Assembly: GCA_017620255.1 (NCBI GenBank)
Contig: JAFZQU010000010.1
Span: forward strand, 62,001 to 126,000
Origin: Lachnospiraceae bacterium
GTDB taxonomy: Bacteria; Bacillota; Clostridia; Lachnospirales; Lachnospiraceae
Reading direction: 5' to 3'
DNA: 64,000 bases
Each line of letters begins with the position of its first letter. The stretch's first letter is position 1. Under the pieces are notes generated by a model. It was not told the DNA's origin. It made no database searches and worked only from the letters and a program-made list of their open reading frames with translations. Shown here piece by piece: positions 52,159-60,781 of this stretch. Position numbers and translations under genes: made by a program.

Positions 52159-53241
52159 ATGAGTTTTTTCAAGGATTTCAAAGCCGATCTGTCACAGGCT
52201 GTCAACGAGCTTTTGCCGGATGAGGCCGGTACGCAGCAGGACATCATGGCGGATGAGCCGCAGATGGTCGACACGATCACGGAGGACACTCCGATGTTCG
52301 TTCAGGAGGATTTAACGAGTTTACTCGAAAATATCGATACCGGGCTGGAAGAGAGTATGGAGCCGGAACCCGCAGCACCTGCACCCGTACCTGAACCGGT
52401 AAGCGTGCAGCCGGAACCCGAACCGGTATTTGTACCGGAGCCGGAACCCGTAGCACCTATACCTGTACCTGAACCGGTACCCGTACAGGCCGCACCCGAG
52501 CCGGTATTCGTGCCGGAGCCGGAACCTATAGCGCCTGCACCTGCACCCGTACAGCCTGCACCCGAGCCGGTATTCGTACCGGAGCCGGAACCTGTAGCGC
52601 CTGCACCTGCACCCGTACAGCCCGCACCTGTGCCGGTAGCTGCACCGCAACCTGCGCCTGTGGCACCCGCGCCTGCGCCTGCCCCTGTTGCAGAGCAGCC
52701 TGAAAAGGTACCGGTTGCACCGGTATTTGCGCAGGAAACAAGAAGATCTGCACCGATCAATACAACTATGGAGGACTTTTCGATGGAAACAGCAATCATT
52801 ACATCCGGGATGGCGATCAAAGGCGATGTGAATTCCGACGGATCCCTGGATCTTCGCGGCAGCGTGACCGGAAATATAACGATTAAGGGTAAACTGGAAG
52901 TGACGGGAAGCATCGAAGGTAATTCTTTTGCTGAGGAAGTATTTGCGGACGGCGCACAGATCACCGGTGAGATCCATTCAAACGGATCTGTCAAGATCGG
53001 GGAAGGTGCAGTTGTAAAAGGTAATATTTCAGCGACCTCCGCTGTTTTAGCCGGAGCCGTAAAAGGAGATATCGATGTACAGGGTCCCGTGATCCTGGAT
53101 TCCACAGCGATCATCATGGGCAACATCAAATCCAAATCCATCCAGATCAATAACGGCGCAGTGATCGAAGGTCTTTGCTCACAGTGCTATGCGGATGTAA
53201 GTCCCATGAGTTTTTTCGGGGATGATAAAAAAGCAAAATGA
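52159..53241 (+). CDS. Bactofilin with long Pro/Glu/Ala repeat region
   Basis: A 360-residue protein. The C-terminal about 135 residues are a bactofilin (polymer-forming) beta-helix: GDVNSDGSLDLRGSVTGNIT, GSIEGNSF, KGDIDVQGPVIL. Before it lies a disordered linker (about 70-180) of imperfect P-E-P/A-P-V units, including two 22-residue copies of near-identical sequence; the first 60 residues are helical and acidic. Bactofilins form cytoplasmic polymers that position wall enzymes. Bactofilin next to a wall deacetylase suggests that pairing. RBS ACGGAGGAAGG. pyrH follows 21 bases later. Confidence 0.88.
   Translation: MSFFKDFKADLSQAVNELLPDEAGTQQDIMADEPQMVDTITEDTPMFVQEDLTSLLENIDTGLEESMEPEPAAPAPVPEPVSVQPEPEPVFVPEPEPVAPIPVPEPVPVQAAPEPVFVPEPEPIAPAPAPVQPAPEPVFVPEPEPVAPAPAPVQPAPVPVAAPQPAPVAPAPAPAPVAEQPEKVPVAPVFAQETRRSAPINTTMEDFSMETAIITSGMAIKGDVNSDGSLDLRGSVTGNITIKGKLEVTGSIEGNSFAEEVFADGAQITGEIHSNGSVKIGEGAVVKGNISATSAVLAGAVKGDIDVQGPVILDSTAIIMGNIKSKSIQINNGAVIEGLCSQCYADVSPMSFFGDDKKAK
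52492..52623 (+). repeat. Two 66-bp tandem repeats in the bactofilin linker
   Basis: Copies at 52492-52557 and 52558-52623 differ at only three positions and encode 22 residues each (APEPVFVPEPEP then IAPAPAPVQP or VAPAPAPVQP). Less exact units extend both ways across 52367-52690. In frame, so copy number can change without loss of the downstream beta-helix. Confidence 0.9.
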
Positions 53242-53262
53242 TCCATTAACAGGAGAAGAGGC

Positions 53263-53958
53263 ATGAAGCGCGTATTACTGAAACTGAGCGGTGAAGCACT
53301 TGCCGGGGAAAATAAGACGGGATTCGACGAAACTACGGTACGGACCGTTGCCATGCAGGTAAAGCACCTGGTGGATGAAGGGATCGAGGTCGGCATCGTG
53401 ATCGGCGGCGGCAATTTCTGGCGCGGAAGGACAAGCGAACATATAGACCGCACCAAAGCAGACCAGATCGGAATGCTTGCAACAGTCATGAACTGTATCT
53501 ATGTATCCGAGATCTTCCGTTCTGTCGGAATGATGACGAACATACTGACACCGTTTGAATGCGGGACTTTTACGAAACTGTTTTCAAAAGACAGGGCGAA
53601 TAAGTACTTTTCCAAAGGACTGGTTGTTTTCTTTGCCGGCGGAACCGGACATCCGTATTTTTCAACGGATACAGGCGTTGTACTCAGAGCTGTCGAAGTG
53701 GAAGCAGATGCGATCCTGTTGGCAAAAGCGATAGACGGCGTCTATGATTCGGATCCGAAAGTAAACGCGTCGGCAAAGAAGTATGATCAGATATCCATTT
53801 CGCAGGTGATCGCGGATAAATTACAGGTGGTCGATCTTACGGCCTCTATTCTTGCGATGGAAAATAAAATGCCGATGTATGTGTTCGCGCTGAATGAAGA
53901 GAACAGTATCGTGAAAGCTGTCAGCGGTGATTTTCACGGAACGGTTGTAACTGTATAG
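53263..53958 (+). CDS. pyrH: UMP kinase
   Basis: A 231-residue amino-acid-kinase-fold enzyme making UDP from UMP. It has KLSGEALAGENKTGFD, GGGNFWRGRT and the ATP-side NKMPMYVFALN segment. In B. subtilis rpsB and tsf precede it; here bactofilin does. frr follows after 10 bases, the usual pair. Confidence 0.97.
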   Translation: MKRVLLKLSGEALAGENKTGFDETTVRTVAMQVKHLVDEGIEVGIVIGGGNFWRGRTSEHIDRTKADQIGMLATVMNCIYVSEIFRSVGMMTNILTPFECGTFTKLFSKDRANKYFSKGLVVFFAGGTGHPYFSTDTGVVLRAVEVEADAILLAKAIDGVYDSDPKVNASAKKYDQISISQVIADKLQVVDLTASILAMENKMPMYVFALNEENSIVKAVSGDFHGTVVTV

Positions 53959-53968
53959 GGAGGGTAAC

Positions 53969-54520
53969 ATGAACGAAAAACTGAAGGAATACGAAGACAG
54001 AATGCAGAAAACGATCGATCATCTGACCGGTGAATATCAGACGATCAGGGCAGGCAGAGCCAATCCGCATGTGCTTGACAAGGTTAAGGTGGACTACTAC
54101 GGGACACCGACACCTGTACAGCAGGTGGGTAACATCTCCATTCCGGAACCGAGAATGATCCAGATCCAGCCCTGGGAGAAGACACTGCTCAAGGATATCG
54201 AGAAAGCCATCCAGATGTCTGATATCGGTATCAATCCGACCAATGACGGACAGGTGATCCGCCTGATCTTCCCGGAACTTACGGAGGAGCGCAGAAAAGA
54301 ACTCGTCAAGGATGTGAAGAAAAAGGGCGAAGCCGACAAGGTGGCGCTCCGCAATATCCGCAGGGACGGGAATGATGCATTCAAGAAACTTTCCAAGACC
54401 GATGTTTCTGAGGATGAGATCAAACAGCTTGAAGAAGAACTGCAGAAACTGACAGATAAATTCGTGAAGACCATCGATGATATGATCGAAGAAAAATCAA
54501 AGGAAATACTGACGGTTTAG
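53969..54520 (+). CDS. frr: Ribosome recycling factor
   Basis: A 183-residue RRF. It shows RAGRANPHVLDKVKVDYYG, TPVQQVGNISIPEPRMI and RNIRRDGND. It releases mRNA from post-termination ribosomes with EF-G. It follows pyrH by 10 bases and is followed by a hairpin before uppS. Confidence 0.97.
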   Translation: MNEKLKEYEDRMQKTIDHLTGEYQTIRAGRANPHVLDKVKVDYYGTPTPVQQVGNISIPEPRMIQIQPWEKTLLKDIEKAIQMSDIGINPTNDGQVIRLIFPELTEERRKELVKDVKKKGEADKVALRNIRRDGNDAFKKLSKTDVSEDEIKQLEEELQKLTDKFVKTIDDMIEEKSKEILTV

Positions 54521-54529
54521 AACAAGAGA

Positions 54530-54560
54530 AGGGACAGGCGGTTTCGTCCTGTCCCTCTTT
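54530..54560 (+). terminator. Hairpin between frr and uppS
   Basis: A 9-bp stem (54530-54538 with 54548-54556) and 9-base loop, followed by T-rich CTTTCTTTG. It may attenuate expression of uppS and the lipid/MEP genes relative to pyrH-frr. No clear promoter is seen before uppS. Confidence 0.7.
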
Positions 54561-54591
54561 CTTTGTATAACGCCGGTGATGGAGGAATTGC

Positions 54592-55299
54592 ATGAGCGTT
54601 CCACAGCATATTGCCATAATATTGGACGGAAACGGCAGATGGGCCAAATCGAAGGGCATGCCCAGAAACTACGGGCACACGCAGGGCGCCAAAAACGTAG
54701 AAACGATCTGTGAAGTCGCCTATAAAATGGGTGTGCAGTATCTGACGGTCTACGCGTTCTCCACGGAAAACTGGACGCGCCCGCAGGATGAAGTGGATGC
54801 ATTGATGAAGCTGCTTCGCAGCTATATGAAGACCTGTCTGAAAACGGCAAAAAAGAATAATATGTGTGTCAGGATCATCGGTGACAAGACCGGCCTGGAT
54901 GAAGACCTGCAGGAACAGATCCGGGCACTGGAAGAGGCATCAGCCGGGAATACCGGTCTGCATTTTCAGGTTGCGTTGAATTACGGGAGCCGTGATGAGA
55001 TGATCCGCGCCATGAAAAAACTGCAGGTCGATCTTGCAGCCGGTGCCGTAACGGAAGATATGCTCACATCGGAACTGTTTTCGTCTTATCTGGATACGGC
55101 GGGGATCCCGGATCCGGATCTATTGATCCGTACTTCCGGAGAACTGCGGCTGTCCAATTTCCTGCTGTGGCAGCTTGCCTACAGTGAGTTTTACTTTACG
55201 GATGTACCCTGGCCGGATTTTACTGCGGAGGAACTGGGCAGAGCGATCGAGGCATATGAAAACAGAGACCGCAGATATGGAGGCGTAAAGGATGTCTGA
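54592..55299 (+). CDS. uppS: Undecaprenyl diphosphate synthase
   Basis: A 235-residue cis-prenyltransferase that makes the C55 carrier for wall synthesis. It has ILDGNGRWAKSKGMPR, AFSTENW and the C-terminal RTSGELRLSNFLLWQ segment. Its substrates come from the MEP pathway, two of whose genes (dxr, ispG) are also here. RBS GGAGG. It overlaps cdsA by 8 bases. Confidence 0.97.
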   Translation: MSVPQHIAIILDGNGRWAKSKGMPRNYGHTQGAKNVETICEVAYKMGVQYLTVYAFSTENWTRPQDEVDALMKLLRSYMKTCLKTAKKNNMCVRIIGDKTGLDEDLQEQIRALEEASAGNTGLHFQVALNYGSRDEMIRAMKKLQVDLAAGAVTEDMLTSELFSSYLDTAGIPDPDLLIRTSGELRLSNFLLWQLAYSEFYFTDVPWPDFTAEELGRAIEAYENRDRRYGGVKDV

Positions 55300-56140
55300 A
55301 AAAAAGATATCTGACAACATGATGACCAGGATCATCAGCGGTGCTTGCTTAACGATCATTACGATCGTCTGCAATTACTTCGGGGGACCTTTGTTACTCT
55401 TTGTATTGTTAGCGTGTTCCCTGATCGGACTGTATGAGTTCTTTCGTGCGACGTCTGTTTTGAAACAGGGAAAGCGGATCACGCCCGTAACGGCGGCCGC
55501 CTATCTCTTTACCGTTGTATATTATCTGTTCCTGTATATTTGGAATGATGCAGAACACCTGTTATTTGTCATTGTATCCATGATCGTCGTGACCATGATG
55601 GTGTACGTATTTACCTTTCCGAAACTGCATGCGGGGCAGATCGCCTATTGTGTGTTCGGCTTTGTATATGTTCCTGTACTGCTGAGTTTTATATACAGGG
55701 TACGTGAACTGGAGAACGGAATCTATACCGTATGGCTGATCTATATCGCTTCCTGGGTCTGCGATACCTTCGCATATCTGACGGGAATGGCGATCGGCAG
55801 GCATAAACTTGCGCCGGTCCTGAGCCCCAAAAAGTCCATTGAAGGAGCGGTCGGCGGCATTCTCGGATCGGCACTGGCCGGATTCCTGTTTGCTTATTTT
55901 CTGTTGGAAAAGCAGATGCAGGGTGTAACGGCAGGGATCGTGATCGTTTGCGCGGTCTGCGCCGTTGTCTCACAGACCGGTGACCTTGCCGCTTCGGCGA
56001 TCAAACGGAATCATGCGATCAAGGATTACGGAAATCTGATCCCCGGGCACGGCGGGATCCTGGACCGGTTTGACAGTGTGATCTTTACGGCGCCCATGAT
56101 CTATTTTCTGCTGGTGTTCCTTGTGCACGGCGGATTCTGA
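55292..56140 (+). CDS. cdsA: Phosphatidate cytidylyltransferase
   Basis: A 282-residue membrane enzyme making CDP-diacylglycerol, with about eight membrane segments and the family C-terminal signature (SAIKRNHAIKDYGNLIPGHG, then GILDRFDS). It overlaps uppS; dxr follows after 24 bases. Confidence 0.96.
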   Translation: MSEKKISDNMMTRIISGACLTIITIVCNYFGGPLLLFVLLACSLIGLYEFFRATSVLKQGKRITPVTAAAYLFTVVYYLFLYIWNDAEHLLFVIVSMIVVTMMVYVFTFPKLHAGQIAYCVFGFVYVPVLLSFIYRVRELENGIYTVWLIYIASWVCDTFAYLTGMAIGRHKLAPVLSPKKSIEGAVGGILGSALAGFLFAYFLLEKQMQGVTAGIVIVCAVCAVVSQTGDLAASAIKRNHAIKDYGNLIPGHGGILDRFDSVIFTAPMIYFLLVFLVHGGF

Positions 56141-56164
56141 ATATAAGGAAGTGTGAGAGTATCC

Positions 56165-57328
56165 ATGAAAAATATCGCGATTCTGGGCTCCACCGGATCC
56201 ATCGGTGTCCAGACACTTGAGATCGTCCGGGAAAAGAATAACGACCTGTGTGTGAAAGTGCTGGCATGCGGGCATAATGTGAAAATGGCGGAAGCACAGA
56301 TCAGGGAATTCCATCCTGATCTGTTTGCTGTTTATGATGAAACGGCTGCGGCGGATCTGAAAGTCCGTGTAGCCGATACGGGCGTAAAGGTCGTATCCGG
56401 TATGGACGGACTGCTTGAGGCTGCTGCCTATTCCGGCACGCAGATCGTGGTCACATCCATGGTCGGCATGATCGGCATCCGCCCGACGATCGCCGCCATC
56501 GAGGCCGGAAAGGACATAGCGCTGGCGAACAAGGAAACGCTTGTATGTGCCGGCCATCTGATCATGCCGCTTGCAGCTGCACACCATGTGCGGATCCTTC
56601 CGGTGGATTCGGAACATTCCGCGATCTTTCAATCCCTGCAGGGATCGGATAAAAGCGAACTGGAGAAGATCCTGCTGACAGCGTCCGGAGGCCCGTTCCG
56701 TGGAAAACGTGCCGCGGAACTTGACCATATGACTGCAGCGGATGCCCTGAAACATCCGAACTGGTCCATGGGCAATAAGATCACGATCGACTCTGCCACG
56801 ATGGTCAACAAAGGACTGGAGGTCATGGAGGCCGGATGGCTGTTTGATGTATCCCTGGATCAGATCGAAGTGGTCGTGCATCCGCAGAGCATCATTCATT
56901 CCATGGTACAGTACCGGGATGGAGCGGTCATCGCGCAGCTCGGCCTGCCGGATATGAAACTGCCGATCCAGTATGCGCTGTTCTATCCGGAGCGCAGATC
57001 CATGCAGGGGAAACGGGTGGATTTCTTTGAATTGGCGCAGATGACTTTTGAGAGAGTTGACACAGATACGTTTGCCGGCTTTTCGCATGCGATGTATGCT
57101 GCGAAACGCGGCGGATCCATGCCTACCGTTTTCAACGCGGCCAACGAAAAGGCAGTTGCACTGTTTCTGGCCGGCAGGATCGGCTTTACGGATATCCCGA
57201 AACTGATCCGGGCTGCAATGGATGCACATACCGTTGTGGATACACCTTCCGTGACGCAGATCCTTAACGCGGAAGCGGAAGCATATGAATACATAAAAGC
57301 AACGATAGGGGACAGTAAAAATCAATGA
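56165..57328 (+). CDS. dxr: 1-deoxy-D-xylulose-5-phosphate reductoisomerase
   Basis: A 387-residue NADPH-dependent enzyme of the MEP isoprenoid pathway. The Rossmann start is LGSTGSIGVQTLEIV; the metal/substrate region includes PVDSEHSAIFQSL and SGGPFRGK, and NWSMGNKITIDSATMVNKG. ATG 56165 gives the typical MKNIAILGS start; a GTG at 56153 is close to AAGGA and possible. It overlaps rseP by 4 bases. Confidence 0.96.
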   Translation: MKNIAILGSTGSIGVQTLEIVREKNNDLCVKVLACGHNVKMAEAQIREFHPDLFAVYDETAAADLKVRVADTGVKVVSGMDGLLEAAAYSGTQIVVTSMVGMIGIRPTIAAIEAGKDIALANKETLVCAGHLIMPLAAAHHVRILPVDSEHSAIFQSLQGSDKSELEKILLTASGGPFRGKRAAELDHMTAADALKHPNWSMGNKITIDSATMVNKGLEVMEAGWLFDVSLDQIEVVVHPQSIIHSMVQYRDGAVIAQLGLPDMKLPIQYALFYPERRSMQGKRVDFFELAQMTFERVDTDTFAGFSHAMYAAKRGGSMPTVFNAANEKAVALFLAGRIGFTDIPKLIRAAMDAHTVVDTPSVTQILNAEAEAYEYIKATIGDSKNQ

Positions 57329-58380
57329 ATATCGTTATCAAGATCCTTCTTGCCGTTCTGATCTTCGGCATTCTCGTTTTTTCACATGAATTCGGTCATT
57401 TCCTGATCGCAAAAGCGAACGGGATCGCCGTCAATGAGTTCTGGATCGGATTCGGGCCAAAGATCTTTTCCTTCAAAAAGAATGAGACGCTTTACCGGAT
57501 CAACCTGCTCCCGCTTGGCGGCGGCTGCCTGTTTGACAACGCGGATCCGGAACATCTGGAAGAGAGTACCTACCGGAACGCCCCTGTCTTTTCACGTATG
57601 GCTACCGTACTGGCAGGACCTTTCTTTAATTTCATCCTGGCGTTTATTCTGGCACTGTTTGTGGTAGGACAGGGCGGCGGATACCAGACAGCAGTTCTTT
57701 TGGATGTTACGGAAGGCTCGCCTGCCGAAGCGGCAGGACTGCGTGCGGGAGATGATATCCGCAAGTTTAACGGGACGAGAGTCCATATGTTTTCGGAAGT
57801 AACGCTGCTCACCATGTTTTCGGACGGGCAGGAATCGACGATCGAATTTGAACGTGACGGGCAGATCTATCAGGTAAGTCTTTCGCCGAAATACAATGAA
57901 GAATATGGAAGATATATGTTCGGGATCGTCGGCGGGGATGTCGATCCGGTGATCACGCCGCTCAAATCTCTCCGTTATGCATACTACTATGTGATCTACG
58001 AAGTGAAATCGGTAGTCAAAAGCCTGGAGTGGCTGGTACTTGGCAAGCTTTCCGCGCAGGAACTGAGCGGGCCGATCGGAATGGCTACCATTGTCAGTGA
58101 TGAGTACGATTATGCAAAGGAAGCAGGTGGCTGGACGGCAGTCATATTGACGATGGTTTCTTTGGGATCTCTTTTGTCCGCAAACCTCGGTGCCATGAAC
58201 TTATTACCGGTCCCCGGTCTTGACGGCGGAAAGTTTCTGCTGCTGATCGTTGAGGCATTTCGCAGAAAACCTCTGTCCACGAAAACAGAAGGCGCGATCA
58301 ACCTGCTTGGCGTTGTCTTATTGCTCGCGCTGATGGTCTTTGTCATGTATAATGACATCGCGAGACTGATCATGAGATAA
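57325..58380 (+). CDS. rseP: Site-2 intramembrane protease RseP/RasP
   Basis: A 351-residue zinc protease. The zinc site HEFGHF lies in the first membrane segment (about 20-25), the second ligand in NLLPVPGLDGG near the C-terminus, with a PDZ domain in between (about 120-200, GSPAEAAGLRAGDDI). It cleaves type II membrane proteins such as anti-sigma factors. In B. subtilis rasP is followed by proS and polC. A terminator with an embedded promoter follows. Confidence 0.95.
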   Translation: MNIVIKILLAVLIFGILVFSHEFGHFLIAKANGIAVNEFWIGFGPKIFSFKKNETLYRINLLPLGGGCLFDNADPEHLEESTYRNAPVFSRMATVLAGPFFNFILAFILALFVVGQGGGYQTAVLLDVTEGSPAEAAGLRAGDDIRKFNGTRVHMFSEVTLLTMFSDGQESTIEFERDGQIYQVSLSPKYNEEYGRYMFGIVGGDVDPVITPLKSLRYAYYYVIYEVKSVVKSLEWLVLGKLSAQELSGPIGMATIVSDEYDYAKEAGGWTAVILTMVSLGSLLSANLGAMNLLPVPGLDGGKFLLLIVEAFRRKPLSTKTEGAINLLGVVLLLALMVFVMYNDIARLIMR

Positions 58381-58402
58381 TACACAATGTGGTAAAAATA
58401 TA

Positions 58403-58431
58403 TTGACTTTTCATTTGAATTAAGATAGGAT
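58403..58431 (+). promoter_or_regulatory. SigA-type promoter of the Ig-like/type II membrane gene pair
   Basis: TTGACT (58403-58408), 17-base spacer, TAGGAT (58426-58431). The -10 box lies inside the left arm of the rseP terminator. Confidence 0.55.
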
Positions 58432-58466
58432 ATCTGTACGGATCAGTCAGATATCCTGTCTTTTTT
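58423..58466 (+). terminator. Intrinsic terminator after rseP
   Basis: A 14-bp stem (58423-58436 with 58448-58461, one G-U pair), 11-base loop and a T-run. The predicted start of the downstream promoter (about 58438) lies after the left arm, so new transcripts escape it. Confidence 0.85.
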
Positions 58467-58506
58467 CTCACATCGGAAATGTTCCCCCTAAAAAGGAGAA
58501 AAAAAT

Positions 58507-60267
58507 GTGAAAACAGTAGAAAAGATCCTTTGGATCGCAATGGCGGCCCTGTTTTGCTGTGGGGTATTCTTTTGTGTACCCGTTTTGGCGTCGGAACAAA
58601 GCGGAGAATATCTGTGCACTTTGGGGCCGGGAGAAAGTATTTCCACAAGAGGTGTTGCATACGGGATCTATCAGATCAGTGCAACCAATATCAATGCCTG
58701 CAGCGGATGGTGTCCCGGGTGCTCCAGCGGGGCGAAGCTCACCTATTACAGCGGCAGAAAAATGGTCAGTGATTATCTGATCTGTGTGGACGGGTACACG
58801 GTCCTGGATTACAGTGATGCAACCGCAGGAACCGGTACGATCGATTTTAGCGCTTACACTTCGAAGGATGCGGTGATCACGATGCCGGAAAACTATACGG
58901 TAAAACAAAAGATCAGCTGCAGCGGCGGGACATACAGCGGCGGCGGAACCTGCGACCCCTGCAGTTATTCCACCACCAAAACGATCGAGGTGACCGGCAG
59001 TATGCAACTGTACGGTTATTCAAAGATCCCGGAGGTGACTGCCAATCCTTCTCCCGTGCAGGCCGGGACAGATCAAAGTGCTGCTTTTACGGCGGCAGGC
59101 GATAAAGTCGCTGCGTGCCGCTGGCAGAAGATCACATCTGCGGGCATCACGGACTTAAGGGATGGGGAAGGCGAAGGTGGAGTTGTCTACAGCGGGACAG
59201 GAACCCTGCAACTGAATATATCCAAATTGAGGCTTTCGCTGAACAACTCATCGTACCGGTGCATCCTGATCGGAGAAAAAGGAGACGAGGTTGCAACAGA
59301 AGCGGCATCGCTGACAGTCACGGACATCAGTCCGCCGAAAGTGCAGCTTTCCATCAGCCCATCCGGGAGAACGGAAGGCCCCGTTACCGTCAGGATCAGT
59401 GCAACAGACCCGGATACGGGACTTGCTAATACGCCCTATCATTATCTCGGTGCAGATCATACGGAGGCATCCTTTAGCGTTGAACAGAACGGTAATTATG
59501 AAGTGATCGTAAAAGATGCAGCAGGGAATACGGCGAGATCTTCCGTAAGCGTAAGCAATATACAGCCCAAGCCCGTTCCGACACCGACCGCAACGCCGAC
59601 CCAGAAACCCACCGTTACGCCGACAGTCGGTCCGACGCCCGTTCCGACCGTGAATCCGACACCGAGGCCGACCACAAACCCCGTTATCAATCCGACCCCG
59701 AAACCGACAGGTACACCAACGGTAAAGCCGGCCGGGGATGAAACGAAAAAAACAAATGAAAGGGAGCAGAAGAACGTCAATATCAGAAATCTGACGGCAG
59801 GAAAACAGGAACAGGAAAAAGAGGAGATCACAGAGACGGAAACAGAGGAAGTTGAGGAAGAAGTGGTGTTATCAGAACCGTCGGAAGAAGAGATCGAGCC
59901 GGAGATCGTTGCGGAAAGCGATCCGGTCGGCATGATCATCCTGTTGTGCCTGGGACTGTTGCTTTTGTTACTGCTACTGTTCTTTGCGCTTTTGTTTCCT
60001 GTTCGTGTGGAAAATGCGGACGAGCTTGGAAACTGGCACTTCTGTGCATTGAAGCTCCTGCGTTACAGGAAAGGATGGGAACTGCATCTGGGACTGCTGT
60101 TGGAGGATTTCGACAGTCTGCGGCTGAAGTTCGGTATGCTCTTCCTGGCGCTGATCGGCAACAACAGCCTGAAAGTCACAACTGCGGAAGGAGAGTCGGT
60201 CACGCTGAAAAATGTCAGCCAGGATCAGATCCTGCACTATCATCAGATCGGGGGTGAGCAGGGATGA
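58507..60267 (+). CDS. Secreted Ig-like surface protein with C-terminal membrane anchor
   Basis: A 586-residue protein. A signal peptide (about 1-28, ending VPVLA-S) is followed by a Cys-rich, Gly/Thr/Tyr-rich domain with CSGWCPGC and CDPC (about 35-170), two Ig-like stretches (about 175-278 and 280-350; the second ends VKDAAGNTARSSVSV), a Pro/Thr-rich wall-spanning segment (about 355-415), an acidic coil, a membrane segment (about 475-497) and an about 85-residue cytoplasmic tail. I recognise no named family. It is read from GTG 58507 with AAGGAG upstream and overlaps the next gene by 4 bases. Confidence 0.8.
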   Translation: MKTVEKILWIAMAALFCCGVFFCVPVLASEQSGEYLCTLGPGESISTRGVAYGIYQISATNINACSGWCPGCSSGAKLTYYSGRKMVSDYLICVDGYTVLDYSDATAGTGTIDFSAYTSKDAVITMPENYTVKQKISCSGGTYSGGGTCDPCSYSTTKTIEVTGSMQLYGYSKIPEVTANPSPVQAGTDQSAAFTAAGDKVAACRWQKITSAGITDLRDGEGEGGVVYSGTGTLQLNISKLRLSLNNSSYRCILIGEKGDEVATEAASLTVTDISPPKVQLSISPSGRTEGPVTVRISATDPDTGLANTPYHYLGADHTEASFSVEQNGNYEVIVKDAAGNTARSSVSVSNIQPKPVPTPTATPTQKPTVTPTVGPTPVPTVNPTPRPTTNPVINPTPKPTGTPTVKPAGDETKKTNEREQKNVNIRNLTAGKQEQEKEEITETETEEVEEEVVLSEPSEEEIEPEIVAESDPVGMIILLCLGLLLLLLLLFFALLFPVRVENADELGNWHFCALKLLRYRKGWELHLGLLLEDFDSLRLKFGMLFLALIGNNSLKVTTAEGESVTLKNVSQDQILHYHQIGGEQG

Positions 60268-60743
60268 GTCAGAAAAAACAGATGATCCTTTACGGAACGG
60301 CAGGCTTGCTGTTCCTCAGTGCGCTGTTGTTTTTCACGGCGCTGCTTCTGAAATACGAAAGCGGATATGAGAGTGCTTACATGGACGTACAGGAAGAAGA
60401 CGGCCGGTATGTGACATGGAGAGAAGAAGATTATTACATACAAAAAGGCGATCTGATCTTTACCTGCAGGGATGGGAACCTGCAACAGGTACTGGTCAGT
60501 TATGACGGCGGAAAAACATACCGGGATGAAACCGGAAAACGGATAGACAGAAAAACAAACCGCATGTTATTTAAAGCAGAGAAAGAGAATAAAAAAACAC
60601 CCGTTTGCTTTCGCTTTATCACACAAAAAAACGACAGAACAGTACAAACAAGGACATATCGGATCTATACAGACGCGTCTTGGATCATTTCCGAAAACCG
60701 GGTCGATGATGCTTTCCATGAGGAACAAAATATGGTAGACTAG
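60264..60743 (+). CDS. Type II single-pass membrane protein of unknown function
   Basis: A 159-residue protein: short basic N-terminus (MSQKKQ), membrane segment (about 8-28), then an extracellular domain rich in Tyr, Lys and Arg, with a beta pattern (YVTWREEDYYIQKGDLIF, QVLVSYDGGKTYRDETGK) like a short repeat or Ig-like fold. It starts in the stop of the preceding Ig-like gene (ATGA), so the two are translated together. Orientation (N-in, C-out) suits RseP-type cleavage; this is only inference from the neighbourhood. Confidence 0.75.
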   Translation: MSQKKQMILYGTAGLLFLSALLFFTALLLKYESGYESAYMDVQEEDGRYVTWREEDYYIQKGDLIFTCRDGNLQQVLVSYDGGKTYRDETGKRIDRKTNRMLFKAEKENKKTPVCFRFITQKNDRTVQTRTYRIYTDASWIISENRVDDAFHEEQNMVD

Positions 60744-60781
60744 TACAGGTATCATACAAGAAATAGTTGCCGGGAGGTATT

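Noticed and set aside
52367..52690. Repeats considered as a CRISPR array
   Set aside because: Adjacent in-frame coding repeats without unique spacers; no cas genes in the window.
52302..53150. Antisense Gly/Ala/Thr-rich frame over bactofilin
   Set aside because: Low-complexity complement of the Pro/Glu/Ala linker, not a collagen-like gene.
55970..57325. 451-codon antisense frame over dxr
   Set aside because: Complement of dxr codons; no RBS or recognisable domain.
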